Source of the DNA: CAYJRW01 sp964372865
Lineage (GTDB): Bacteria > Patescibacteriota > Minisyncoccia > Minisyncoccales > 2-12-FULL-40-12
DNA length: 16,300 nucleotides
Assembly (NCBI GenBank): GCA_964372865.1
Contig: CAYJRW010000012.1
Location: 1 to 16,300, forward strand
Direction of reading: 5' to 3'
Below are positions 1-5,493 of the stretch, piece after piece. Positions within the stretch are counted from its first letter, which is position 1, and each line of letters starts with the position of its first letter. A program made the translations under genes and the position numbers. The notes below the pieces were generated by a model. The model worked only from the letters and a program-made list of their open reading frames with translations, was not told where the DNA came from and did no database searches.

Positions 1-298
1 CAAAAGCGTCCCAGCCCATCGGGAATAAAACATTAAAACCTTCCATCCTTCTTTTACGCGAAATTATGTCAAAAGCAATATAGGGCCGGCAATGCCCCAC
101 ATGAAGCCCCTCTCCCGAAGGATAGGGAAACTCAACCAAAATATATGACTTCTTTTGCCGAGTTTCGCGAAGCGAAACGTGGCGGGAGATGAGGCGGAGC
201 CTCAGCGACCTTTTGAAAGCGTCTTTAGCCCAATATATCCCGCTTTTTTCCCAAACTCTTTGCCACTTTTTCTCAATTTTCTGCGGATTGTAGCGCAT
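1..298 (-). CDS. leuS: Leucyl-tRNA synthetase, N-terminal fragment (3' end outside window)
   Basis: Charges tRNA-Leu with leucine in the cytoplasm. Translating the minus strand from the ATG at 298 gives 99 codons open to the window edge. The start MRYNPQKIEKKWQRVW is the usual LeuRS opening. FPYPSGEGLHVGH follows, carrying the class I HIGH-type motif (HVGH) in the PYPSG context typical of LeuRS, and then FNVLFPMGWDAF, the conserved strand before the GLPAE region. Between YWAKDAF and KKSYILVEF lies an arginine-rich stretch (KRSLRLRLISRHVSLRETRQ) not expected in LeuRS; it is encoded by a dispersed two-hairpin repeat inserted in frame. No Shine-Dalgarno site is seen before the ATG, and a good extended -10 promoter predicts an almost leaderless mRNA. 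The gene follows the purB terminator and is probably its own unit. Confidence 0.93.
   Translation of the reverse strand, partial: MRYNPQKIEKKWQRVWEKSGIYWAKDAFKRSLRLRLISRHVSLRETRQKKSYILVEFPYPSGEGLHVGHCRPYIAFDIISRKRRMEGFNVLFPMGWDAF
157..214 (-). repeat. Two-hairpin palindromic element, copy A (inside leuS)
   Basis: On the plus strand: stem GTTTCGC/GCGAAAC at 162-178, an 11-nt connector ending in GCGGGAGA, stem TGAGGC/GCCTCA at 190-204, then CAGCGACCTTT. The same layout with different stem bases recurs at 6921 and 13879. It is translated in frame within LeuS, in a region where the family normally has only a short linker. Confidence 0.75.
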
Positions 299-310
299 AT
301 GAGATTTCTA

Positions 311-338
311 ATTTTAGCATTTTTTCATATTTTGTCTA
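311..338 (-). promoter_or_regulatory. Promoter for leuS
   Basis: On the minus strand TAGACA (333-338) and TAAAAT (311-316) are separated by 16 nt. A TG one base upstream of the -10 makes it an extended -10 box (TGCTAAAAT). The expected start near 304 leaves only about 6 nt before the leuS ATG. Confidence 0.5.
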
Positions 339-344
339 TTATTT

Positions 345-381
345 GGAATAAAAAATAAGGGCGCTCTCGAAAAGAGCGCCG
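345..381 (-). terminator. Intrinsic terminator after purB
   Basis: The minus strand reads GGCGCTCTTTTCGAGAGCGCC, an 8-9 bp GC-rich stem with a TTTC-type loop, followed by CTTATTTTTTATT. It lies about 20 nt after the purB stop and before the leuS promoter, so it closes the purine salvage operon. Confidence 0.85.
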
Positions 382-401
382 TAGGTCGTAATCGTCAAAA
401 A

Positions 402-1703
402 TTAGAGTCCGAATCTGGCGAAAATCTGGTCAATGTGCTTTAAGTAGCGCTGGACGTCAAAACAAGCGTCAATCTCGTCCGGAGACAAAAACTCGGTTAT
501 TCTCCGGTCCCATTTCAAAATTTCCCCAAACGCCGCCTTCGCATCCAAGGCACAAAGAGCCAATTCCTGCACCAAGGCACGCGCTTCCTCGCGCGGCATA
601 CCCTTTTGGGTTAATGCCAACATAATGTCTTCCGAGAAAATCACCCCTTTGGTCAAGTTAAGATTTTCAAACATCCTTGCCGCGTTCACTTTCAATCCTT
701 TTATTTCGTCTATAAAAGCGCAGAGCGCGTAATAAACAAGGCCGGCCGCAAGAGGAAAAATAATTCTCTCATTTGCCGAGTTGTCCAATGACCTCTCATC
801 CCAGCAAAGCGCCTGGTTCTCCCCGGCAACAATCAAGAAAGCTCGGGGCATCCTGGCCAGAGAGCAAATCCGCTCTGCTGTGTTCGGGTTCCTTTTGTGG
901 GGCATTGCCGAGGAGCCGCCTCCCGCTTTAAATGCTTCCTGAACTTCGCCAATTTCCGTTCTCTGAAGATTCCTAATGTTTGTCGCAAATTTTTCCAGAG
1001 AATTGGCGATGTTTGCCATAAGTGACATCCAGAGAAAATGGCGGTCTCTCGCGACAATCTGAGTGGAAATCTTTGCCGGATAAATGCCGAATTTCCGACA
1101 GACAATCTCTTCAACCCGTGGATCAATGTTGCTGTAAGTGCCGACTGCCCCGGAAATCTTGCCGAGCAAGATTTTTGGTTCATTGGCCTCCAGATCATCC
1201 AAATAACGTTCCATTTCATCGGCCCAATTAAGAATTTTCAGACCAAAAGTAATGGGCTCTGCGTGAACGCCGTGAGTCCGACCAATCTGAAACGCATTTC
1301 TGTAAGCGCACGCCATCTCTCTCAAAACTTCAATAAGTTCCGTCATCTTTCTTTTGATAAGCTCGTTAGAGGCCTTAATTTGAAGCGATAAAACCGTGTC
1401 CCAGATGTCGTAAGAGGTTAAACCCTGATGGAAATACGAACGAACCTCTAAGGGCAAAAAACCGCTCACCACCCTTAAAAAAGCAACCATTTCCTGGTCA
1501 ATTGCTTTGTCTGCGGCTTCCACCGTTTCAACCGTAAACTCGGCCTTGTCTCTTATCTGACCGGCAACTCCGTCAGGAATCAAACCCAGTTCCTCTTTCG
1601 CCTCCAAAACAGCGATTTCAACCTCCAGCCATTTCCGATATTTGTTCAGTTTTGACCAATTCGCTGCAATTTCTGGCTTTATATACTTCTCGAAGTCCAT
1701 CAT
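402..1703 (-). CDS. purB: Adenylosuccinate lyase
   Basis: Splits adenylosuccinate into AMP and fumarate and, where the de novo pathway exists, SAICAR into AICAR and fumarate. The 433 aa match the usual family length. The fumarase/aspartase superfamily signature GGGSSAMPHKRNP is at about 261-273 and carries the mobile-loop catalytic serine. GRTHGVHAEP at 141-150 holds the conserved histidine, and HQGLTSYDIWDT at 92-103 corresponds to the TS-S/T-D substrate loop, with tyrosine in place of the second serine/threonine. The start ATG follows a good SD (AAGGAAAGG); a second in-frame ATG is adjacent. The gene lies 16 nt downstream of prs and is last in the operon, followed by a terminator. Its codons look richer in G/C third positions than those of the four genes before it, which may indicate a separate origin. 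No purA is in the window. Confidence 0.95.
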   Translation of the reverse strand: MMDFEKYIKPEIAANWSKLNKYRKWLEVEIAVLEAKEELGLIPDGVAGQIRDKAEFTVETVEAADKAIDQEMVAFLRVVSGFLPLEVRSYFHQGLTSYDIWDTVLSLQIKASNELIKRKMTELIEVLREMACAYRNAFQIGRTHGVHAEPITFGLKILNWADEMERYLDDLEANEPKILLGKISGAVGTYSNIDPRVEEIVCRKFGIYPAKISTQIVARDRHFLWMSLMANIANSLEKFATNIRNLQRTEIGEVQEAFKAGGGSSAMPHKRNPNTAERICSLARMPRAFLIVAGENQALCWDERSLDNSANERIIFPLAAGLVYYALCAFIDEIKGLKVNAARMFENLNLTKGVIFSEDIMLALTQKGMPREEARALVQELALCALDAKAAFGEILKWDRRITEFLSPDEIDACFDVQRYLKHIDQIFARFGL

Positions 1704-1719
1704 CGCCGCATCCTTTCCT

Positions 1720-2553
1720 TTATTTTGTTTGTAATGTTCTTGTAATTAAATTAGTTATGTCAACATTAGCTGTTTTCTTATTAATGGTGTTGGCAAGATA
1801 TAATTTTGTAAATTTGTTTTTTATTTTCTTGACGCCGTCTGCCAATACTCCGTGGGTGGCTAAAGCAAAAATTTGTTTAGCTCCCGAGTTTTTGAGCATA
1901 TCATAGCACTTCAAAAGAGTGCCTCCTGTGGCTATAATATCGTCAACCACCGCTATTTTCCTACCCTTAACCGCTATTTTTGGCGAAAAATGTTCTATCT
2001 TAAAAGAATTTATTCTGTGTTTATTAAGTCCCTTAATCCCGGTTCTTCTTTGGCCTCCTTTGTCTGGCGACAAAAATAAAATATCTTTGCCAAAATCCTC
2101 CTGCGCTTTTTTTATTAATAAGGGTACTGCTGAGACGCTCACAAAAGGATATTTTTTGAGCCAAGTTCTGCCCCCAAAGTGAGGGTCAATCGCGTAAATT
2201 TTTCGCACCCTATAATAGCTGAATAATTTTCTAATTAAATTTTCAGCGGCGTTGGTTTCTCCAGTTTCAAACACTCTGTCCTGCCTGCCATAGGGGAAAT
2301 AAGCAAAGAATATTTCCGGTCTTATTTCTCTGTCTTTCAGTACTTGCAAAATCATTTCCAGCTCAATCAAACAAGAATTGGGATTGGGAGCTCCTGATTG
2401 CAAAACAATTACTCTTTTATTTTTTAATTTGTTTATCTCGGCTATCCTGACATAAACCTCTCCATCAGGGAAAAAATAATTTTTCACCTTTATTTTTTTC
2501 TTCAGCCGCCTTGCCAAATGCTTGGCGCTTGAGCAAAAAATAAAAAAAGTCAT
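1720..2553 (-). CDS. prs: Ribose-phosphate pyrophosphokinase (PRPP synthetase), short form
   Basis: Makes PRPP from ribose 5-phosphate and ATP, the co-substrate of the neighbouring Apt. Visible motifs are FPDGE near 28-32, YFPYGRQDR at 85-93 (nucleotide-loop region), DPH at 123-125, SPDKGG near 162-167 and the PRPP-binding loop VVDDIIATGGT at 202-212. At 277 aa it is shorter than the usual bacterial enzyme of about 310-320 aa and closer in size to archaeal-type enzymes, so allosteric control by ADP and phosphate may differ; that is inference. The start overlaps the apt stop by 4 nt (ATGA), implying translational coupling. Apt and Prs adjacent in one operon supplies both halves of the adenine-to-AMP reaction. 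Confidence 0.92.
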   Translation of the reverse strand: MTFFIFCSSAKHLARRLKKKIKVKNYFFPDGEVYVRIAEINKLKNKRVIVLQSGAPNPNSCLIELEMILQVLKDREIRPEIFFAYFPYGRQDRVFETGETNAAENLIRKLFSYYRVRKIYAIDPHFGGRTWLKKYPFVSVSAVPLLIKKAQEDFGKDILFLSPDKGGQRRTGIKGLNKHRINSFKIEHFSPKIAVKGRKIAVVDDIIATGGTLLKCYDMLKNSGAKQIFALATHGVLADGVKKIKNKFTKLYLANTINKKTANVDITNLITRTLQTK

Positions 2554-3074
2554 TTGTAATATTTAACCTGCGACCTTATTTTTTGACACTTTAGTTTTTC
2601 TCTTCCCTTCAAGTAAACCAGCTCCGCCAGAAACTCAATGCCGATAATTTTGCCTTTAAGTTTTTTAACCAAATCAATAGTCGCTTTCATTGTGCCGCCA
2701 GTGGCTAAGACATCGTCAATCAACAGAACTTTTTCGCCAGGCAAAACAGAGTCCTCGTGCATTTCCAAAGTGTTGCTGGCGTATTCAAGAGAGTAGGTTC
2801 TTGATATTGTTTTGGAGGGCAGTTTACCTTTTTTTCTGACAATTGCAAGCCCGGTTCTTAACCTATAGGCAGCTGCTGCAGCCAGTATGAACCCTCTGGC
2901 GTCAATGCCGACAATTTTGTCAATTCTTTTTTTTGAATAAGGAGCAATTAAAATATCTATGATTTTATGAAATAGCTTTTTATCCTCAAGCAAAGGCGTG
3001 ATGTCTTTGAAGCTTACTCCTTTTTTGGGCCAATCAGGAATTTCCCTGATTTTTGACTTGATTTGCTTTTCCAT
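2550..3074 (-). CDS. apt: Adenine phosphoribosyltransferase
   Basis: Converts adenine and PRPP to AMP and pyrophosphate. The 174 aa are typical for the family. The N-terminal signature IPDWPKKGVSFKDITPLL lies at 12-29, DARGF at 58-62, the flexible-loop stretch RKKGKLP at 80-86, and the PRPP-binding motif VLLIDDVLATGGT at 116-128. The start is 3 nt after the mtnP stop (GTC TGA AAT ATG), and the stop overlaps prs. Its position between MTA phosphorylase and PRPP synthetase is a pathway-ordered arrangement: the first enzyme releases adenine and this one captures it. Confidence 0.95.
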   Translation of the reverse strand: MEKQIKSKIREIPDWPKKGVSFKDITPLLEDKKLFHKIIDILIAPYSKKRIDKIVGIDARGFILAAAAAYRLRTGLAIVRKKGKLPSKTISRTYSLEYASNTLEMHEDSVLPGEKVLLIDDVLATGGTMKATIDLVKKLKGKIIGIEFLAELVYLKGREKLKCQKIRSQVKYYK

Positions 3075-3077
3075 ATT

Positions 3078-3878
3078 TCAGACCCTGGCAAATTTCAGCG
3101 ACTCTTTACAAAAACACTTTCTTTCTCTCGGAATTTTAGGTAAAGCTGCTTTTAAAATCTTTTTAACTTTTTCCAAGTTCTCTCCCATTCTTTTCATCAC
3201 CTCTTTGGCGTTGACCGGTCTCGTCTGCCAAACGTCGTAATCGGTAATCATTGCCAAAGATAAATAGCAAATTTCCAGTTCTCGGGCCAAAACTGCTTCA
3301 GGAATCAGCGTCATTCCGATGATGTCGGCAAAATTTCTAAAGAATTTTGATTCTGCTCTGGTGGAAAATCTCGGTCCTTCAATACACCAATAAGTGCCTC
3401 TTTTGTGAACTGGAATTTTTAATTTTTTTGTTTCTTTGTGAAATAACTCCCTTAACTCAGGGCAAAAAGGGTCGGCCAAAGAAACATGAAATGTGCCTGT
3501 TGAACCGTCGTAAAAAGTGTAATCCCTTTTTTTTGTGAAATCTATGAATTGATCAGGAAAAACTATTGTTCCCGGCTTAAAGTATTCTTTCAAAGAACCG
3601 ACAGCATTAATGCCAATTATTCTTTCTGCGCCAATTTTTTTTAAAGCCCAGATATTTGCTCTCTGCGGAACTTGATGAGGGGGGAATTCATGCTTTTTCC
3701 CGTGACGCGACAAAAAAGCTGTTTTTTGGCCCAAAAATTCGCCAACCTCAATTGGCGATGAAGGAAAGCCAAAGGGCGTCTTAATTTTTATATCTTTTTC
3801 TTTTTTAAAAATCTTGGGGTCGTAAACCCCACTCCCGCCAATAATGGCTACTTTACAATTTAAAGAGTTTTTTGGCAT
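3078..3878 (-). CDS. mtnP: S-methyl-5'-thioadenosine phosphorylase
   Basis: Phosphorolysis of methylthioadenosine to adenine and 5-methylthioribose 1-phosphate. The 266 aa belong to the PNP/MTAP family: IGGSGVYD at 13-20 (phosphate-binding serine), SRHGKKHEFPPH from 57 followed by QRAN, EGPRFSTRAES at 167-177, IGMTLIPEA at 187-195 and TDYDVW at 212-217. The aspartates of TDYD fit 6-aminopurine (adenosine-type) specificity rather than guanosine/inosine, so MTAP is preferred over PNP; this is family knowledge applied to the sequence. The start overlaps the end of tatD by 26 nt. A slightly later start near KVAIIGG would avoid most of the overlap but lacks an obvious start codon. Confidence 0.9.
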   Translation of the reverse strand: MPKNSLNCKVAIIGGSGVYDPKIFKKEKDIKIKTPFGFPSSPIEVGEFLGQKTAFLSRHGKKHEFPPHQVPQRANIWALKKIGAERIIGINAVGSLKEYFKPGTIVFPDQFIDFTKKRDYTFYDGSTGTFHVSLADPFCPELRELFHKETKKLKIPVHKRGTYWCIEGPRFSTRAESKFFRNFADIIGMTLIPEAVLARELEICYLSLAMITDYDVWQTRPVNAKEVMKRMGENLEKVKKILKAALPKIPRERKCFCKESLKFARV

Positions 3879-4698
3879 TTTCGGCAGTGGTTCTCGCTAT
3901 TTCTTCATAGCTCAAATTCTTAATTTTGGCAATTTCTTGGGCTATATATCTAATATTAAGAGGTTCGTTTCTGCCAGATACCTGCGGTGGCGTTAAATAG
4001 GGACAATCGGTTTCAAGCAAGCTTCTGTCCAAAGGAACGTTTTTAATAACTTCTTCAAAATCAATGCCTTTAATTTTTTTAAAAATTATGCCGTTAAAGC
4101 CCAAATAAAGTCCCATTTCCAAAAATTTTTGCGCCTGCTGCCAGCTCCCGGTAAAGCAATGAATAACTCCTGTTAGCTTGTAGTGTGTAGTTTTTAGTTG
4201 GTAGTTGATAATTTCTATTAAATCATTGTGCGCCATGCGGCAATGCAAAATTACTGGCAAACTTAATTCTTTTGCCAGCCCTAATTGTTGCGAAAGAACT
4301 TCTTTTTGTTTTTCTTTGAACAGTTCCAGTTTTCTTTTGGTTTTTGGCTTCCAGTAATAATCTACTCCCACCTCGCCGATTGCGACCACCTTTGGGTTTT
4401 GGGCCAATTCTTTGTATTTTTTATAATCAAAATCCTGTTCTGCGGTTCTTATCTCAATCTCTTTCGTATCGTTTTTTATTTTCACCAAACCGGTTTCCAG
4501 ATGAATCGGATGCAAACCAACCGCGGCAAAGACCCCTTCTTTATATTTTGAAGCCAACTCCACCGCGCTTTTGCTAGTTTCGTATTTTGTGCCAACATTT
4601 ATCGTCCAAATGTTATTTTCAAGGCATCGCCAAACAACCTTATCATAATCATGCCGGAAAGCTGCGAAGTTCAAATGCGCGTGAGTATCAATAAACAT
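3853..4698 (-). CDS. tatD: TatD family metal-dependent hydrolase (3'-5' DNase type)
   Basis: TIM-barrel metal-dependent hydrolase; characterised relatives act as 3'-5' DNases/RNases and in D-aminoacyl-tRNA or DNA repair contexts. Family landmarks are all present: DTHAHL (metal ligands) at the N terminus, GLHP, AIGEVGVDYY, LPVILHCR, GVIHCFTGS and LLETDCPYLTPP followed by RNEP. I chose the ATG at 4698 (281 aa), which gives the canonical MFIDTHAHL start; an in-frame GTG at 4713 adds five residues. An extended -10 box places the predicted transcript start at this ATG, so the mRNA may be leaderless. An insertion INYQLKTTHYKLTG before GVIHCF is encoded by a 7-nt repeat array. First gene of the tatD-mtnP-apt-prs-purB operon. 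Confidence 0.9.
   Translation of the reverse strand: MFIDTHAHLNFAAFRHDYDKVVWRCLENNIWTINVGTKYETSKSAVELASKYKEGVFAAVGLHPIHLETGLVKIKNDTKEIEIRTAEQDFDYKKYKELAQNPKVVAIGEVGVDYYWKPKTKRKLELFKEKQKEVLSQQLGLAKELSLPVILHCRMAHNDLIEIINYQLKTTHYKLTGVIHCFTGSWQQAQKFLEMGLYLGFNGIIFKKIKGIDFEEVIKNVPLDRSLLETDCPYLTPPQVSGRNEPLNIRYIAQEIAKIKNLSYEEIARTTAENAKKLFKL
4172..4206 (-). repeat. Heptamer array in tatD
   Basis: Five consecutive 7-nt units on the plus strand (GTTAGCT, TGTAGTG, TGTAGTT, TTTAGTT, GGTAGTT), consensus TGTAGTT. It encodes the extra YQLKTTHYKLT stretch of TatD. It is one of six period-7 arrays in the window. Confidence 0.7.
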
Positions 4699-4703
4699 AT
4701 TAG

Positions 4704-4732
4704 ATTTTATCACAGCGTTATAAAAATGCGAA
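4704..4732 (-). promoter_or_regulatory. Promoter for the tatD operon
   Basis: The minus strand has an extended -10 (TG-A-TAAAAT; hexamer 4704-4709) and a weak -35 (TTCGCA, 4727-4732) with 17-nt spacing. The expected start coincides with the ATG at 4698. Confidence 0.45.
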
Positions 4733-4733
4733 C

Positions 4734-4758
4734 GGGGAAGAGTAATTTACTCTTCCCC
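4734..4758 (-). terminator. Perfect 25-nt palindrome after the 98-aa gene, possible terminator
   Basis: GGGGAAGAGTAA-A-TTACTCTTCCCC pairs perfectly over 12 bp. On the minus strand a T-rich stretch (ATTTTTAT) begins about 6 nt after the stem, so termination of the upstream unit is plausible but the U-run is displaced. The tatD -35 lies in the same interval. Confidence 0.5.
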
Positions 4759-4773
4759 TTATCATTGTGGTTC

Positions 4774-4785
4774 ATCACCTCCTTT
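4774..4785 (-). promoter_or_regulatory. 12-nt perfect anti-SD complement (AAAGGAGGTGAT)
   Basis: The minus strand carries AAAGGAGGTGAT, exactly complementary to the universal 16S rRNA 3' tail ATCACCTCCTTT. An ATG overlaps it (4773-4775) and opens a 21-codon ORF (MNHNDKGKSK...FITL) whose TGA overlaps the GTG alternative start of tatD. Another ATG lies 12 nt after GGAGG. Whether either small ORF is translated is unknown. Confidence 0.4.
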
Positions 4786-4803
4786 TTCTCTATCTACCAG
4801 ACC

Positions 4804-5100
4804 TTAGTACTGACCCAAGTAAGGACCTTTCTGACGCTTCTTGGGCGGCAACGAAGCCGCCCTCATGGGGGGCTCCTTTACCAAGTGGACCATGTCTCTC
4901 CGAAGCAGCTCCCGCAGGATCTGCTGTGGGAGAGATTTCTTCCCAATAATGTCTTCTGGTCCCCTCAAGAGTTCCTTGTCCTCCACGCCATGAAGATCGT
5001 TTCGCATAAACAGAAATAGCTCATCGGCTGCTTCTTTTAGCGCCGAGCGACGTTCCCAAACGTCGCCGTTAAGCACGAACACCGCGCATTTGTCTGCCAT
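4804..5100 (-). CDS. Hypothetical protein, 98 aa, GC-rich
   Basis: I do not recognise the family. The reading frame is well supported: the ATG is preceded by GAAAGGAGGAAGGAGAGAA, a strong SD at good spacing, and the base composition (visibly above 50% GC) is higher than that of neighbouring metG and tatD. The protein starts MADKCAVFVLNGDVWERR, continues with a charged, probably helical middle (KEAADELFLFMRNDL, LPQQILRELLRRDMVHLVKE) and ends in a basic proline-containing tail (PPKKRQKGPYLGQY). There is no signal peptide or membrane segment, so a small cytoplasmic protein is likely, possibly nucleic-acid binding through the basic tail (inference). It sits behind a long structured leader and before a palindrome, so it appears to be its own regulated unit. 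A strongly expressed lineage-specific protein is the simplest reading. Confidence 0.7.
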   Translation of the reverse strand: MADKCAVFVLNGDVWERRSALKEAADELFLFMRNDLHGVEDKELLRGPEDIIGKKSLPQQILRELLRRDMVHLVKEPPMRAASLPPKKRQKGPYLGQY

Positions 5101-5266
5101 TTCTCTCCTTCCTCCTTTCTATTTTATTCACCTGGAAAAGAGCTACAGGGGTGAACTGGCATTGGTAGGCCAGCCCTGTCTGGGATGAGGGTAGTGTTCC
5201 CGTTCCCAAACCCCCTTTTTTGGTGACATCCGAAGATTTCAGCAAAAAACGGAGTTCCTCGCACAT
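5069..5266 (-). CDS. Possible 65-aa ORF overlapping the 98-aa gene start
   Basis: An ATG at 5266 follows GGGAGGTCTTTTT, an SD at 7-nt spacing, and the frame stays open for 65 codons, overlapping the 98-aa gene by 32 nt in another frame. The product (MCEELRFLLKSSDVTKKGG...) is not recognised and has no signal peptide or transmembrane segment. Against a protein: the ORF spans two strong hairpins (5145-5179 and 5181-5208), its last 17 residues are simply the SD region of the next gene read in another frame, and its own SD is the 3' arm of a leader hairpin. It may be a translated leader cistron or just structured leader RNA. Confidence 0.3.
   Translation of the reverse strand: MCEELRFLLKSSDVTKKGGLGTGTLPSSQTGLAYQCQFTPVALFQVNKIERRKERNGRQMRGVRA
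5145..5208 (-). promoter_or_regulatory. Two adjacent hairpins upstream of the 98-aa gene
   Basis: First hairpin: ACAGGG/CCCTGT outer stem and CTGGC/GCCAG inner stem separated by a 5-nt one-sided bulge (5145-5179). Second: TGGGA/TCCCA outer and GGG/CCC inner stems (5181-5208). They lie back to back in the leader of the 98-aa gene, suggesting a folded RNA domain. No known riboswitch class was recognised. Confidence 0.45.
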
Positions 5267-5415
5267 AAAAAGACCTCCCTTTGGTTGGGAGGCATCCTTA
5301 AGTAATTTTTAATTTTGAATTTTTAACTTTTAATTTTTATTCTGCCTCCCAACCAATCCCTGCTAAAGATTTTAATAATCAAAGTAAACCAAACCAACAT
5401 AGATTTGGTTGGAAG
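5265..5415 (-). promoter_or_regulatory. Attenuator-like leader with four alternative pairing segments
   Basis: On the minus strand: segment 1 CTTCCAACCAA (5405-5415), segment 2 TTGGTTGGGAGGCA (5343-5356), segment 3 TGCCTCCCAACCAA (5281-5294), segment 4 GGGAGG (5274-5279) followed by TCTTTTT. Segments 1:2 pair over 11 bp (one G-U), 2:3 over a perfect 14 bp, and 3:4 over 6-7 bp. 1:2 and 3:4 can coexist, while 2:3 excludes both. 3:4 looks like a terminator and also hides the SD of the ATG at 5266. This is the logic of a classical attenuator or SD sequestor. Pairings are read from sequence; function is inferred. Confidence 0.55.
5303..5337. repeat. Heptamer array in the leader between pairing segments 2 and 3
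   Basis: Five clean 7-nt units: TAATTTT, TAATTTT, GAATTTT, TAACTTT, TAATTTT. It forms the AU-rich loop of the 14-bp stem of the attenuator-like leader. Confidence 0.75.
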
Positions 5416-5454
5416 ATTAAAAATATTTGTTTGTCTCGTCTTAATATCCGACAT
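5323..5454 (-). CDS. Candidate 43-aa leader peptide
   Basis: An ATG at 5454 opens 43 codons ending in TAA at 5323, too short to attract ordinary gene calling. The peptide starts MSDIKTRQTNIFNLPTKS, then has a hydrophobic run MLVWFTLIIKIF and ends RDWLGGRIKIKS. There is no SD, but the predicted transcript start from the TATAAA box lies 2-3 nt before the ATG, so it would be read leaderless. It spans pairing segments 1 and 2 and stops before segment 3, the position expected of a regulatory leader peptide; one of its two Trp codons falls in segment 2. It could instead be a small membrane protein or not translated at all. Confidence 0.35.
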   Translation of the reverse strand: MSDIKTRQTNIFNLPTKSMLVWFTLIIKIFSRDWLGGRIKIKS

Positions 5455-5462
5455 ATTGCCAG

Positions 5463-5488
5463 TTTATAATATGACGAAAATTTGTCAA
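5463..5488 (-). promoter_or_regulatory. Promoter downstream of metG
   Basis: The minus strand has a perfect -35 TTGACA (5483-5488) and a -10 TATAAA (5463-5468), but only 14 nt apart, shorter than the 16-18 nt optimum. The CTTGACAAATTT context is shared with the promoter in front of the 121-aa secreted protein and with the sequence after tRNA-Glu. It begins 6 nt after the metG stop. Confidence 0.45.
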
Positions 5489-5493
5489 GTTTA

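Noticed and set aside
833..1219. Minus-strand 128-codon frame inside purB
   Set aside because: Same-strand frame shadow of purB; the purB frame is intact with all family motifs.
1022..1391. Plus-strand open frames of 69 and 117 codons inside purB
   Set aside because: They are antisense to a full-length, motif-bearing purB frame, have no SD and no recognisable product.
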